A stretch of DNA of 64,000 nucleotides from Alicycliphilus denitrificans K601. Its GTDB lineage: Bacteria > Pseudomonadota > Gammaproteobacteria > Burkholderiales > Burkholderiaceae_C. Where the stretch lies: the NCBI RefSeq assembly GCF_000204645.1, contig NC_015422.1:3365001-3429000 (forward strand), given 5' to 3'. Shown piece after piece: positions 34,560-44,675 of the stretch. The notes beneath the pieces are model-generated. The model was not told the origin of the DNA. It was given only the letters and a program-made list of their open reading frames with translations, and ran no database searches. Position 1 is the first letter of the stretch. Each line of letters begins with the position of its first letter. The translations under genes and the position numbers were made by a program.

Positions 34560-35706
34560 TCCCACCTGGCTGCTGCTCGGCCTGCCCCTGGCCTTCGGAC
34601 TGGGCTGGCTGGCCTCGCGCCTGGACCTGCGCCAGATGCGCGAGGAAAACCGGCGCGCGCCCAAGGCCTACTTCAAGGGCCTGAACTACCTGCTCAACGA
34701 ACAGCAGGACCAGGCGATCGACGCCTTCATCGAGGCCGTGCAGAACGACCCCGACACCACGGAACTGCACTTCGCTCTGGGCAACCTGTTCCGCCGCCGC
34801 GGCGAATACAACCGCGCCGTGCGCGTGCACGAGCACCTGCTCTCGCGCGGTGACCTCTCGCGCACCGACCGCGAGCGCGCCCAGCACGCGCTGGCGCTCG
34901 ACTTCCTCAAGGCCGGCCTGCTCGACCGCGCCGAGGACGCGCTGCGCCGCCTGGAGGGCACGCCCTTCGAGGCCCAGGCCCGCATGGCCCTGCTGGCCAT
35001 CTACGAGCGCTCGCGCGACTGGGCGCAGGCATCGGACATCGCCCAGCGCATGCAGGCCGCCCAGCAGGGCGACTTCAGCACGCGCCAGGCCCATTACCTG
35101 TGCGAGCAGGCGCTGCCCCTGGCCGCGCGCGGCGAGCTGCAGGCGGCCCAGGCCCTGCTGGAGCAGGCCGTGGCCACCGCGCCGCAGGCCCCGCGCGCGC
35201 GCATCGAGATGGCGCGCCTGCAGCAGCGCATGGGCCGGCCGGATGCCGCCCTGGCAACGCTGCAGGCCCTGGCCGACAGCGCGCCCGCGGCCCTGGCGCT
35301 GGCCGCGCCGCTGCTGGTGGAGACCGCTCTCGCCAGCGGGCGCGCGCAGCAGGCCGGCGCCCTGCTGCAGCAGCACTATCAGGACATGCCGTCGCTGGAC
35401 CTGCTGGAGGCCATCGTGTCGCTGCAGACAGCGACGGACGGTGCCCCCGGCGCGGGGCGCGAGTGGTACGTGCGCCACCTCGACAAGGAGCCGTCCCTGG
35501 TGGCCGCAACCAAGTGGCTGGCCGACGAGACCTTGGGCCACGAGCAGTTCCACCCCCAGATCCAGCGCGCGCTGGAGCAGGCGGCCAAGCCGCTCACGCG
35601 CTACCGCTGCGCGGCCTGCGGCTTCGAGGCGCGCCAGCATTTCTGGCAATGCCCCGGCTGCCAGACCTGGGACAGCTATCCGGCACGCCGCGTCGAGGAA
35701 CTCTGA
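34549..35706 (+). CDS. lapB: LPS assembly regulator LapB (YciM)
   Basis: 385 residues. One N-terminal membrane anchor (WLLLGLPLAFGLGWLASRL), TPR-type repeats (AYFKGLNYLLNEQQDQAIDA onward) over about 300 residues, and a C-terminal rubredoxin-like metal knot with Cys 354, 357, 368 and 371 (CAACGF...CPGC). LapB guides LpxC to FtsH proteolysis and joins LPS synthesis with transport. Full length for the family. Confidence 0.95.
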   Translation: MEFDPTWLLLGLPLAFGLGWLASRLDLRQMREENRRAPKAYFKGLNYLLNEQQDQAIDAFIEAVQNDPDTTELHFALGNLFRRRGEYNRAVRVHEHLLSRGDLSRTDRERAQHALALDFLKAGLLDRAEDALRRLEGTPFEAQARMALLAIYERSRDWAQASDIAQRMQAAQQGDFSTRQAHYLCEQALPLAARGELQAAQALLEQAVATAPQAPRARIEMARLQQRMGRPDAALATLQALADSAPAALALAAPLLVETALASGRAQQAGALLQQHYQDMPSLDLLEAIVSLQTATDGAPGAGREWYVRHLDKEPSLVAATKWLADETLGHEQFHPQIQRALEQAAKPLTRYRCAACGFEARQHFWQCPGCQTWDSYPARRVEEL

Positions 35707-36026
35707 TGGCGAACAGGTTCCTGCCGGCCCTCTGCCTGGCCGCCCTGCTGCACGCGGGCACGGCGCTGGCCGCGGTGGACGTCAACCGCGCCCGGGAGGC
35801 GGACCTGGACGGCATCAAGGGCATAGGCCCGGCGCTGTCCTCGCGCATCCTCGCCGAGCGCGCCAAGGGGCGCTTCCAAGACTGGCGCGACCTGATCTCC
35901 CGCGTCAAGGGCATAGGTCCGGCGGCGGCGGCCCGGCTGTCGGAAAACGGGCTCACCGTGGATGGCGCCAGCTATGCGCCGCAAGACGCCCGGCCAGGGG
36001 CGGCAGGCACGGCTCCTTCCCATTGA
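35706..36026 (+). CDS. comEA: ComEA-like helix-hairpin-helix protein
   Basis: 106 residues. Signal peptide FLPALCLAALLHAGTALA. One ComEA helix-hairpin-helix pair: DLDGIKGIGPALSSRILAER and LISRVKGIGPAAAARL. It binds double-stranded DNA non-specifically in the periplasm, in natural transformation or related processes. The start overlaps the lapB stop by one base (TGATG). Confidence 0.92.
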   Translation: MANRFLPALCLAALLHAGTALAAVDVNRAREADLDGIKGIGPALSSRILAERAKGRFQDWRDLISRVKGIGPAAAARLSENGLTVDGASYAPQDARPGAAGTAPSH

Positions 36027-36114
36027 TTTCGCACCAGAGGCTGATCCAATGCCCGGCATGCACTCTGGTTTTCATAGCGGACTGCAAGCGGCTTACCCCT
36101 AGAATCCGGCGCAG

Positions 36115-39075
36115 ATGCCCTTGATTCTGCTCGTCGCACTCCCCTTCATCGCAAGCCTGCTGGCGGCCGCGCTGCCCGCCAACGCGCGCAACACCGAGTC
36201 CACGCTGGCGGGCCTCGTCGCGCTGGCCTGCACCGCCCAGGTGGCGCTGTGCTTTCCCGACGTCGCCAACGGGGGGGTGCTGCATCAGGAGGTCGCCTGG
36301 CTGCCCTCGCTGGGCATGAACCTGGTCATCCGCATGGACGGGTTCGCCTGGATGTTCTCCATGCTGGTGTTCGGCATCGGCTCGCTGGTGGTGCTCTACG
36401 CGCGCTACTACATGTCGCCGGCCGATCCCGTGCCGCGCTTCTTCTCGTTCTTCCTGGCCTTCATGGGCGCCATGGCCGGCGTGGTGTTGTCGGGCAACAT
36501 CATCCAGCTGGTGTTCTTCTGGGAACTGACCAGCCTGTTCTCCTTCCTGCTCATCGGCTACTGGCACCATCGCGAGGACGCGCGCCGCGGCGCGCGCATG
36601 GCGCTCACGGTGACCGGCACGGGCGGCTTGTGCCTGCTCGCGGGCATGCTGGTCGTGGGCCACATCGTCGGCAGCTACGACATGGACCGCGTGCTCGGCG
36701 CGGCCGAGCTGGTGCGCGACCACCCGCTGTACCTCACCGCGCTGGCGCTGGTGCTGCTGGGCGCCTTCACCAAGAGCGCGCAGTTCCCCTTCCAGTTCTG
36801 GCTGCCCAACGCCATGGCGGCGCCCACGCCAGTGTCCAGCTACCTGCACTCGGCCACCATGGTCAAGGCCGGGGTGTTCCTGCTCGCGCGCTTCTGGCCG
36901 GTGATGGGCGGCACCGAGCCCTGGTTCTGGCTGGTGGGCGGCACGGGCCTGGCCACGCTGCTGATCGGCGGCTATGCCGCGATGTTCCAGGACGACCTGA
37001 AGGGCCTGCTGGCCTACTCCACGATCTCGCACTTGGGGCTGATCACGCTGCTGCTGGGCCTCAACAGCCCGCTGGCCGCCGTGGCCGCCGTGTTCCACAT
37101 CATGAACCACGCCACCTTCAAGGCGTCGCTGTTCATGGCCGCGGGCATCATCGACCACGAGAGCGGCACGCGCGACATACGGCGCCTGTCGGGCCTGCGC
37201 CGCATGATGCCCATCACCGCCACGCTGGCCACCGTGGCCAGCGCGGCCATGGCGGGCGTACCGCTGCTCAACGGCTTCCTGTCCAAGGAAATGTTCTTCG
37301 CCGAGACCGTGTTCATCGACGCCGCGCCCCTCGTCGCCACGCTGCTGCCGGCCACGGCCACCGTGGCCGGCATGTTCAGCGTGGCCTATTCGCTGCGCTT
37401 CATCGTCGACGTGTTCTGGGGCCCGCCGGCCACCGACCTGCCGCACCAGCCGCACGAGCCGCCGCACTGGATGCGCGTGCCGGTCGAGCTGCTGGTCTGC
37501 GCGTGCCTGGTTGTCGGCATTCTTCCAGCCTGGTCGGTGGGCCGCTACCTCGACGCCGCCGCGCTGCCGGTGGTGGGCGGCAGCCTGCCGGCATTCAGCC
37601 TGGCCGTGTGGCACGGCATCAACGCGCCGCTGGTCATGAGCTTCGTGGCCCTGGTGGGCGGCGCGGCCCTGTACCTGCTGCTGCGCCGGGAGCGCGACCG
37701 CGGCCGCATCAGCGCCCCGCCCCTGATGCACCGCATCAGCGGGCGCTACATCTTCGAAGCCGCGCTCACCCGGCTCACGTTGCTGGGGCGCGGCGGCAGG
37801 CGCCTGCTGTCCACCCGGCGCCTGCAGTGGCAAATGCTGTGGCTGGTGCTGGTCGCGCTCGCGGGCGCCGCCATGCCGCTGTGGACGCGGGGCATGCACC
37901 TGGGCGAGCGCGGCACCCTGCCGCTATCGCCCACCTTCGTGCTGCTCTGGGCCCTGGGCATGGTGTGCGCCGTGAGCGCGGCCTGGCAGGCCAAGTACCA
38001 CCGGCTGGCGGCGCTCACGCTCATGGGCGGCGCGGGCCTGTGCACCGCCATCACCTTCCTGTGGTTCTCGGCGCCCGACCTGGCGCTCACGCAGCTGTCG
38101 GTGGAGGTGGTGACCACCATCCTCATCCTGCTGGGCCTGCGCTGGCTGCCCAAGCGCGACGAAAGCCTGCCCGCGCTGCAGGCCAGCACCGCGCTGACGC
38201 GCGCGCGCCGCCTGCGCGACCTGTTCCTCTCCGTTATCGCCGGCGCCGGCATGGGCTGGCTGGCGCTGGCCATGATGAGCCGGCCGTTCGCGCAGAGCAC
38301 CTCCACCTTCTTCCTGGAGCGCGCGCTCAGCGAGGGCGGCGGCACCAACGTGGTCAACGTCATGCTGGTGGACTTCCGGGGCTTCGACACCTTCGGCGAG
38401 ATCGTGGTGCTGGGCGTCGTCGCCATCACCGTGTATGCGCTGCTCAGGCGCTTCCGCCCCGCGGGCGAGGCCATGGACCTGCCGGAGCAGCAGCGCTTCC
38501 TGCCCGCCGACCTGCAGACCGACCTGCTGAACCCGCGCCACGCCAGCGACACCGCCATCGGCTACCTGATGGTGCCCGCCGTGCTGGTGCGCCTGCTGCT
38601 GCCGTTCACGGCGCTGGTGGCGTTCTACCTGTTCATGCGCGGCCACAACGAGCCGGGCGGGGGGTTCGTCGCCGGGCTGGTGTTCTCGGTCGGGCTGGTG
38701 CTGCAGTACATGATCTCGGGCACCACCTGGGTGGAGGCGCACCTGCCCCTGCTGCCGCGGCGCTGGATCGCCTGGGGCCTGCTGCTGGCGCTGGGCACGG
38801 GCCTGGGCGCGCTGATCCTGGGCTATCCGTTCCTCACCAGCCATACGGCCCACGTGAGCCTGCCGCTGATCGGCGAGATCCACGTCGCCAGCGCCATGTT
38901 CTTCGACATGGGCGTGTTCTCGCTGGTCGTGGGCGCGACGCTGCTCATCCTCACGGCCATCGCGCACCAGTCGGTGCGCAGCCACCGCCATCACGCCCGC
39001 CTGCTGGAGGAGCAGCAGCTTGCCATGGCGGCCGTGGTGTCCTACGGCGACGACGGCATGCAGGAGCAACGCTGA
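36115..39075 (+). CDS. mrpA: Mrp sodium/proton antiporter subunit A with fused MrpB
   Basis: 986 residues. Residues 1-500 are NuoL-like (LVFFWELTSLFSFLLIGYWH; FQFWLPNAMAAPTPVSSYLH; MNHATFKASLFMAAGIIDHE), then the MrpA C-terminal domain, then from about residue 810 an MrpB domain (FYLFMRGHNEPGGGFVAGLV; HVASAMFFDMGVFSLVVGAT). The A-B fusion is the group 2 arrangement, so no separate mrpB is expected and none is seen. The complex exchanges cytoplasmic Na+ for protons and supports pH and salt tolerance. First gene of mrpACDEFG. Confidence 0.95.
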   Translation: MPLILLVALPFIASLLAAALPANARNTESTLAGLVALACTAQVALCFPDVANGGVLHQEVAWLPSLGMNLVIRMDGFAWMFSMLVFGIGSLVVLYARYYMSPADPVPRFFSFFLAFMGAMAGVVLSGNIIQLVFFWELTSLFSFLLIGYWHHREDARRGARMALTVTGTGGLCLLAGMLVVGHIVGSYDMDRVLGAAELVRDHPLYLTALALVLLGAFTKSAQFPFQFWLPNAMAAPTPVSSYLHSATMVKAGVFLLARFWPVMGGTEPWFWLVGGTGLATLLIGGYAAMFQDDLKGLLAYSTISHLGLITLLLGLNSPLAAVAAVFHIMNHATFKASLFMAAGIIDHESGTRDIRRLSGLRRMMPITATLATVASAAMAGVPLLNGFLSKEMFFAETVFIDAAPLVATLLPATATVAGMFSVAYSLRFIVDVFWGPPATDLPHQPHEPPHWMRVPVELLVCACLVVGILPAWSVGRYLDAAALPVVGGSLPAFSLAVWHGINAPLVMSFVALVGGAALYLLLRRERDRGRISAPPLMHRISGRYIFEAALTRLTLLGRGGRRLLSTRRLQWQMLWLVLVALAGAAMPLWTRGMHLGERGTLPLSPTFVLLWALGMVCAVSAAWQAKYHRLAALTLMGGAGLCTAITFLWFSAPDLALTQLSVEVVTTILILLGLRWLPKRDESLPALQASTALTRARRLRDLFLSVIAGAGMGWLALAMMSRPFAQSTSTFFLERALSEGGGTNVVNVMLVDFRGFDTFGEIVVLGVVAITVYALLRRFRPAGEAMDLPEQQRFLPADLQTDLLNPRHASDTAIGYLMVPAVLVRLLLPFTALVAFYLFMRGHNEPGGGFVAGLVFSVGLVLQYMISGTTWVEAHLPLLPRRWIAWGLLLALGTGLGALILGYPFLTSHTAHVSLPLIGEIHVASAMFFDMGVFSLVVGATLLILTAIAHQSVRSHRHHARLLEEQQLAMAAVVSYGDDGMQEQR

Positions 39076-39441
39076 ATGGAAATCGTACTGGCCATCTCCA
39101 TCGGCGTGCTCACGGGCTCGGGCGTCTGGCTGCTGCTGCGCCCGCGCACCTTCCAGGTCATCATGGGCCTGTCGCTGCTGTCCTACGCGGTCAACCTGTT
39201 CATCTTCAGCATGGGGCGCCTGGGCCTGGCGGTGGACAAGGAGCCCGTGCTCGTGCCCGGCGTGCCGCCGGACCTGCAGCACTACGCCGACCCCCTGCCC
39301 CAGGCCCTGGTGCTCACGGCCATCGTGATCGGCTTCGCCATGACGGCACTGTTCCTCGTGGTGCTGCTGGCCTCGCGCGGCATATCGGGCACCGACCACG
39401 TGGACGGCACCCACGCGCGCGAACAGCAGGAGATGCCATGA
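39076..39441 (+). CDS. mrpC: Mrp antiporter subunit C
   Basis: 121 residues, NuoK-like, three membrane segments. MGLSLLSYAVNLFIFSMGRL and DPLPQALVLTAIVIGFAMTA are MrpC signatures. It begins at the base after the mrpA stop. A 60-base spacer with a fresh ribosome-binding site (GGAGG) separates it from mrpD. Confidence 0.95.
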   Translation: MEIVLAISIGVLTGSGVWLLLRPRTFQVIMGLSLLSYAVNLFIFSMGRLGLAVDKEPVLVPGVPPDLQHYADPLPQALVLTAIVIGFAMTALFLVVLLASRGISGTDHVDGTHAREQQEMP

Positions 39442-39502
39442 GCCCCCGCCCGGCCGTTGCGAAGGGGGCTCGCACCGCAGTGCGCAGCACGGAGGTTGTC
39501 CA

Positions 39503-41215
39503 ATGAGCCATCTCTCCGAGCTCACCGCCGCGGCCATGCCGCACCTGATGCTGGCGCCCATAGCGCTGCCCATGTTCACGGCCGCGTTCCTGCTGCTGCT
39601 GCGCGAGGAGCAGCAGCGCCTGAAGTTCGGCCTGAGCGTCCTGTCCACGCTGGCGGGCCTGCTGGTCGCCAGCGCGCTGCTGCAGTGGACGCACCAGGCC
39701 AGCGCGCCGGCCAGCATGGGCGTGTACCTGCCCGGCAATTGGCCGGCGCCCTTCGGTATCGTGCTGGTGCTCGACCGCCTGTCGGCGCTGATGCTGCTGC
39801 TCACCAACATCGTCGCGCTGTGCTCGGTGCTGTTCGCCGGCGCGCGCTGGCAGCGCGCCGGCGTGCATTACCACACGCTGTTCCAGTTCCAGCTCATGGG
39901 CCTATCGGGCGCCTTCCTCACGGCCGACCTGTTCAACCTGTTCGTGTTCTTCGAGATCCTGCTGGCCGCGTCCTACGGCCTGCTGCTGCACGGCTCGGGG
40001 CGCGCGCGGGTGCAGTCGGGCCTGCACTACATCGCCATCAACCTGGCGGCCTCGTCGCTGTTCCTCATCGGCGCCTCGATGTTCTACGGCATCACGGGCA
40101 CGCTGAACATGGCGGACCTGGCGCAGGGCATGGCGCATGTCTCGGCCGAGGACCGGGGCCTGCTGCACGCGGCCGCGGCCATCCTGGCAACGGCATTCCT
40201 CATCAAGGCCGCCATGTGGCCCCTGAACTTCTGGCTGGTGCCCGCCTACAGCGCGGCCACGGCGCCAGTGGGCGCGCTGTTCGCGCTCATGACCAAGGTG
40301 GGGGTCTACACGCTGCTGCGCCTGTGGACGCTGATGTTCGGCACGGAAGCCGGCGCCTCGGCCCTGTTCGGCAGCCTGTGGCTGATCGTCGGCGGCATGG
40401 CCACCATGGCCTTCGGCGCCATCGGCATGATGGGCTCGCAGCGCCTGACCCACCTGGCAGGCCACGCGGCCGTGCTGTCCTCGGGCACGCTGCTGGCGGC
40501 CGCGGGCTTCGGGCAGAACGCCCTCACGGCCGGCCTGCTGTACTACCTGCCCAGCTCCACGCTGGCGGTGGGCGCGCTGTTCCTGCTGGCCGACCTGATA
40601 GACCGCTGGCGCAACGACGGCACCACGCTGGCCCCCTACGAGAGCGACGACGACGCCCCGTTCCTCTCGCCCGAGCTGGTGCCCACCGCGGGCCTGAACC
40701 TGGACGACGACGAGCAGGTGCTGGTCGGCCGCGTCATCCCGGCCTCCGCCGCCTTCATGGGCCTGGCCTACCTGATGTGCACCCTGGTGATCGCCGGGCT
40801 GCCGCCGCTGTCGGGCTTCATCGGCAAGTTCGCCATGCTCACGGCCCTGCTCAACCCGCTGGGCCTGGGCTCGTCGGCCGGCACGCGGCCCGGCCCCGTG
40901 GGCTGGACCCTGCTGGCGCTCATGATAGGCACGGGCCTGTTCGCGCTCATGGCCCTCACGCGCTCGGGCATACGCCACTTCTGGGCCAGCCCCGAGCGCT
41001 CCATGCCGCAGCTGCGTGTGCTCGAAGGCCTGCCCATCGCCGTGCTGCTGGGCGCCTGCGTGACCCTGACGCTGCAGGCCGAGGGCGTGATGCGCTTCAC
41101 CACGGCCACGGCCAACGCCCTGCACGCGCCGGGCACCTACGTGCGCGCCGTGATGTCGGCCCCGCCCCGCCCCGCACCCGCGGCGGCGGTGCAGGCGGGA
41201 GGGGCGGTGCAATGA
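39503..41215 (+). CDS. mrpD: Mrp antiporter subunit D
   Basis: 570 residues, NuoM/N-like, about 14 membrane segments. FQFQLMGLSGAFLTADLFNL and KAAMWPLNFWLVPAYSAATA (with the conserved Lys) mark the proton channel core; GLPPLSGFIGKFAMLTALLN is the later family motif. Preceded by GGAGG. It overlaps mrpE by four bases. Confidence 0.95.
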   Translation: MSHLSELTAAAMPHLMLAPIALPMFTAAFLLLLREEQQRLKFGLSVLSTLAGLLVASALLQWTHQASAPASMGVYLPGNWPAPFGIVLVLDRLSALMLLLTNIVALCSVLFAGARWQRAGVHYHTLFQFQLMGLSGAFLTADLFNLFVFFEILLAASYGLLLHGSGRARVQSGLHYIAINLAASSLFLIGASMFYGITGTLNMADLAQGMAHVSAEDRGLLHAAAAILATAFLIKAAMWPLNFWLVPAYSAATAPVGALFALMTKVGVYTLLRLWTLMFGTEAGASALFGSLWLIVGGMATMAFGAIGMMGSQRLTHLAGHAAVLSSGTLLAAAGFGQNALTAGLLYYLPSSTLAVGALFLLADLIDRWRNDGTTLAPYESDDDAPFLSPELVPTAGLNLDDDEQVLVGRVIPASAAFMGLAYLMCTLVIAGLPPLSGFIGKFAMLTALLNPLGLGSSAGTRPGPVGWTLLALMIGTGLFALMALTRSGIRHFWASPERSMPQLRVLEGLPIAVLLGACVTLTLQAEGVMRFTTATANALHAPGTYVRAVMSAPPRPAPAAAVQAGGAVQ

Positions 41216-41703
41216 TGAAAAGGCTGTTGCCTGCGCCGCAGGTCTCGCTCGGCCTGTTCGTGATGTGGCTGCTGCTCAACCGGTCGATGAGCGCCGGCCA
41301 CGTGCTGCTGGCGCTGGTCCTGGCGCTGGGCCTGCCCCTGATGTTCCACGAGCTGCGCCCGCAGAAGGTGCGCGTGCGCAGCTTCGGCGCAGTGGTGCGG
41401 CTGTGCTTCAGGGTGATGGTGGACACGACGCGCTCCAACATCGCCGTGCTGCGCTTCCTGCTGCTGCCGGGCACGCGCCGCCACCCGCCCGACTTCGTGA
41501 AGATTCCGCTGGAGCTGCGCGACCCCAACGGCCTGGCCGTGCTGGCCATGATCGTGTGCATCACCCCCGGCACGGCCTGGGCCGAGCTGTCGCTGGACCG
41601 CTCCATGCTGATGCTGCACGTGCTGGAGGTGGACGACCCCCAGGCCATCGTCCACCACGTCAAGACATGCTACGAGCGCCCCTTGATGGAGATCTTCGAA
41701 TGA
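41212..41703 (+). CDS. mrpE: Mrp antiporter subunit E
   Basis: 163 residues. Two hydrophobic N-terminal segments, then TRSNIAVLRFLLLPGTRRHP and the MrpE motif ITPGTAWAELSLDRSMLMLH. Two adjacent ATG codons are possible; the first overlaps the mrpD stop (ATGA). Four-base overlap with mrpF. Confidence 0.94.
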   Translation: MMKRLLPAPQVSLGLFVMWLLLNRSMSAGHVLLALVLALGLPLMFHELRPQKVRVRSFGAVVRLCFRVMVDTTRSNIAVLRFLLLPGTRRHPPDFVKIPLELRDPNGLAVLAMIVCITPGTAWAELSLDRSMLMLHVLEVDDPQAIVHHVKTCYERPLMEIFE

Positions 41704-41981
41704 CCAGCCCCATACTGTCCTGGGCCCTGCCCATCGCCCTGTTCCTGCTGGTGGCGGCCATGGTGCTGTGCCTGGCGCGCCTGCTCAGGGGCCCGGCCGC
41801 GCAGGACCGGGTGCTGGCGCTGGACTGCATGTACCTCAACGGCATGCTGCTCATGCTGGCGCTGGGCATCTACTACGGCAGCGCCAACTACTTCGAGGCC
41901 GCCATGCTCATCGCGCTGCTGGGCTTCGCCAGCTCCACGGCCATGGCCAAGTTCCTGCTGCGCGGCGAGGTGATCGAATGA
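41700..41981 (+). CDS. mrpF: Mrp antiporter subunit F
   Basis: 93 residues with three membrane segments. LLRGPAAQDRVLALDCMYLN is the MrpF signature with the conserved Asp. It overlaps mrpE and mrpG by four bases each. Confidence 0.94.
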   Translation: MTSPILSWALPIALFLLVAAMVLCLARLLRGPAAQDRVLALDCMYLNGMLLMLALGIYYGSANYFEAAMLIALLGFASSTAMAKFLLRGEVIE

Positions 41982-42349
41982 CCCCGCAGGCCCTGCCCCT
42001 GTGGCTCGACATCGCCGTCTCGGTGCTGGTGCTCGCCGGCGCGGCCATCGCCTTCCTCGGCTCGCTCGGGCTGCTGCGCCTGAAGACCTACTTCGAGCGC
42101 GTGCACGCTCCCGCCATCATCGCCACCCTGGGCTGCTGGTGCATCATGCACGCCACGCTGGTGTATTTCTCGGCGGTGGGCGACGGGCTGGCGCTGCATG
42201 CGCTGCTCATCGCCCTGTTCGTGGCCGTCACCGTGCCCGTCACCAACATCTTCCTGATGCGCGCCGCGCTGTTCCGCGCGCGGCGCACGGGCGAGAACGT
42301 GCCGCCCAACCTGAGCCGAACGACCGACGACCACGTGCGCGATTTCTGA
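41978..42349 (+). CDS. mrpG: Mrp antiporter subunit G
   Basis: 123 residues with three membrane segments. FLGSLGLLRLKTYFERVHAP and PVTNIFLMRAALFRARRTGE are MrpG signatures. Last Mrp gene; the peptidase gene follows after two bases. Confidence 0.94.
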   Translation: MTPQALPLWLDIAVSVLVLAGAAIAFLGSLGLLRLKTYFERVHAPAIIATLGCWCIMHATLVYFSAVGDGLALHALLIALFVAVTVPVTNIFLMRAALFRARRTGENVPPNLSRTTDDHVRDF

Positions 42350-42351
42350 TC

Positions 42352-44127
42352 ATGACCGCCTCCACTGTGCTCGACCTGCCGCTGGAGCGCACGCTGCACG
42401 CCTGGGTGCGGCGTTTCTCGCAGCCGCGCTGGCACGGCCGCCACGTCGAGGGCTGGCTGTTTGAGGGCCGGGCCGAGCGCCTTGCGGCCGAGCAGCAGCT
42501 GGCGGCCGTGGGCGTGCATGCGCGCTTTCACAGCGCCTACAAGCCCCTGGTACAGCATTTCATCGACCACGTGAACCTTGAGCAGCTGGCGGCGGCCCAC
42601 GTGCGCTACCCCGTTCCCGCGACGGGCCCGCGGCAGCGCTTCCGCCTGGAGGCCTACCCGCTGGCGGCCCTGTTGGGCGAAGACGCGCTGCGCCTGGAAC
42701 CACGCGGCGACGCCAATCCCTGGTACGACGTGCAGCTGCACCTGCGCGACGGCCAGTGCCTGGAACAGCGCGTCCGGGCGCCCAACCGCGCCCACGCCGA
42801 CACCACGGGCGCGGCCGCGCTCTCGCCCTGCGGCTGGCTGCGCGCGGGCACGCAGGCGGGCGCGGCCGACCTGCTCGACATCGCCGTGTGCACGGATTTC
42901 GAGCGCGCCTTCCACCATGCCGTGCAGGCCGTGCGCGAGCACCCCTGGCCGCCCGGCGAACCGTATTTCGAGCGCCTGCTGCTGCGCATCGACCTGCCCG
43001 GGTTCGAGCAGCCCATCGCCTGGGCCGACGAGACCATCAGCACCGCCGAGGCGCTGCACGAGGACCTGTACTTCTCGCTGCTGGAGTTTTTCCAGCAGCA
43101 CAGCGGCCGCCCCCTGGGCGACCGGCGGCTGCAGCCCGGCCAGATCGTGCCCGACGTCCGCACAGGCTCCGCCGCGCCGCGCGTGCGCGTCAGCCTGCAG
43201 CCCTTCGACGCCGCGGCCCAGGATGCGCTCGCGGCCCGGAAGGGGCTGCGCGCCGCGGCCGGCCAGCCGCTGGAGTCGCTCGACAGGGCGCCCGCGCCCG
43301 AGCACATCGCGCAGATCCTGCAGTCCTGGCCGGGCCGGCGCTTCAGCGCGCCCACGCGCCAGGGCCGCACCGTGTGGGGGCTCTACCACCCCGGCACGCA
43401 GTGCCCCGTGTTCATCAGCGGCGGACAGCACGCCAACGAGACCTCGGGCGTGGTCGGCGCGCTGCGCGCCGCCGAGGCGCTGCGCCAGCAGGACGGCGCG
43501 CACTTCGCGCTCATCGCGCTGGAGAACCCCGACGGCTACGCCCTGCACGCCGAGCTGTGCGCCTGGCACGCCGGCCACATGCACCACGCGGCGCGCTACA
43601 CGGCGCTGGGCGACGACGTGGAGTACCGCGAGACCGCGCCGCTGCTCGAACGCGAGGCGCGCCAGGCCGCGCTGGCCCTGTCCGGCGCGCAACTGCACGT
43701 GAACCTGCACGGCTACCCCGCCCATGAGTGGACACGGCCGCTGTCGGGCTACGTGCCGCGCGGCTTCGAGCAGTGGATGTGTCCCAAGGGCTTCTTCCTC
43801 ATCCTGCGCCACCACGCCGGCTGGCAGCAGCCGGCCCGCGCGCTGCTCGAGGCCGTGTGCGCACAGCTCGCGCAGGTGCCGGGCCTGGCCGAGTTCAATG
43901 CCCGCCAGCGCGCGCTCTACGAGCGCCACGCGGGCCCGCTGCCCTTCGAGGTGCTGCACGGGATCGCCTGCATGCAGACGCAGACCGCGCACGACGCGCC
44001 GGTGACGCTGGTCACCGAGTTTCCGGACGAGACCGTGTGCGGCGACGCCTTCCGCTTCGCGCACACCGTGCAGATGCACACCGCGCTGGCGGCCGCGCAG
44101 GCGTGGCAGGGCATCGCCCCGCGCTGA
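42352..44127 (+). CDS. M14 family zinc carboxypeptidase-like protein
   Basis: 591 residues. The zinc ligands are in [15 protein letters not shown] (HxxE) and in [13 protein letters not shown] (third His). [13 protein letters not shown] has the probable catalytic Glu. The N-terminal 330 residues precede the peptidase domain and are not recognised. No signal peptide, so it is probably cytoplasmic. It starts two bases after mrpG, likely as part of the same transcript, although the link to ion transport is unclear. Substrate unknown; M14 members include carboxypeptidases and peptidoglycan amidases. Confidence 0.8.
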   Translation: MTASTVLDLPLERTLHAWVRRFSQPRWHGRHVEGWLFEGRAERLAAEQQLAAVGVHARFHSAYKPLVQHFIDHVNLEQLAAAHVRYPVPATGPRQRFRLEAYPLAALLGEDALRLEPRGDANPWYDVQLHLRDGQCLEQRVRAPNRAHADTTGAAALSPCGWLRAGTQAGAADLLDIAVCTDFERAFHHAVQAVREHPWPPGEPYFERLLLRIDLPGFEQPIAWADETISTAEALHEDLYFSLLEFFQQHSGRPLGDRRLQPGQIVPDVRTGSAAPRVRVSLQPFDAAAQDALAARKGLRAAAGQPLESLDRAPAPEHIAQILQSWPGRRFSAPTRQGRTVWGLYHPGTQCPVFISGGQHANETSGVVGALRAAEALRQQDGAHFALIALENPDGYALHAELCAWHAGHMHHAARYTALGDDVEYRETAPLLEREARQAALALSGAQLHVNLHGYPAHEWTRPLSGYVPRGFEQWMCPKGFFLILRHHAGWQQPARALLEAVCAQLAQVPGLAEFNARQRALYERHAGPLPFEVLHGIACMQTQTAHDAPVTLVTEFPDETVCGDAFRFAHTVQMHTALAAAQAWQGIAPR

Positions 44128-44150
44128 TCCGCCTGCCTACAATGCCGCCG

Positions 44151-44546
44151 ATGTTGCACGCTCTCGCCATCTTCGCAGGCGCCGGCGTCGGCGCGCTGGC
44201 GCGCTGGCGGCTTGGCCTGTGGCTCAACACCCAGGGCTCGCTGCTGCCCTGGGGCACGCTGGCGGCCAACCTCGTCGGCGGCTATCTCATCGGCCTGTGC
44301 CTGGCGCTGTTCCAGGCCCTGCCGCAGCTCGACCCGGCGTGGCGCATGCTGCTCATCACCGGATTCCTGGGGGGCCTGACCACCTTCTCCACCTTCTCGG
44401 CCGAGGTCGTCACCCTGCTGCTGGAACAGCGCCTGGCGCTGGCCCTGGGCGTGTGCGCCGTGCACGTGGCGGGCTCGCTGTGCCTGACCTGGGCCGGGCT
44501 GCGCAGCCTGCCCCTGCTTCTGCCCCACCTGAGAACTATCATTTGA
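44151..44546 (+). CDS. crcB: Fluoride exporter CrcB/Fluc
   Basis: 131 residues with four membrane segments. [34 protein letters not shown] and [19 protein letters not shown] (the Phe box and Na+ site) are the Fluc signatures. The dual-topology channel expels fluoride. An ATG nine bases earlier is an alternative start. The final codons and the stop lie in a copy of the dispersed repeat. No fluoride riboswitch was recognised upstream. Confidence 0.94.
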   Translation: MLHALAIFAGAGVGALARWRLGLWLNTQGSLLPWGTLAANLVGGYLIGLCLALFQALPQLDPAWRMLLITGFLGGLTTFSTFSAEVVTLLLEQRLALALGVCAVHVAGSLCLTWAGLRSLPLLLPHLRTII

Positions 44547-44598
44547 GTAGCTGCCAGCGCTTGATGCACAAGCGCTTTAGGCCAATCCGACTAAAATT
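44535..44598 (+). repeat. Dispersed palindromic repeat, copy at the crcB 3' end
   Basis: GTAGCTGCCAGCGCTTGATG, then CACAAGCGCTTTAGGCC and ACTAAAATTT. The stem is AGCGCTT/AAGCGCT. It contributes the crcB stop codon. Confidence 0.8.
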
Positions 44599-44675
44599 TC
44601 CGCCATCCACCCGTGCCGCCGCCAACGCCTTCCATAGCGGCCATGGCCAGGTCCTTTTCTCCGACACCGACAACC

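Noticed and set aside
36249..39506. 1085-codon plus-strand frame over mrpA and mrpC
   Set aside because: Arg/Ala/His-rich frame-shifted shadow of mrpA. Its last 22 codons could be read as a tiny gene between mrpC and mrpD, but without conservation or function.
44101..44150. Fluoride riboswitch before crcB
   Set aside because: The gap is only about 20 bases and lacks the conserved riboswitch core.
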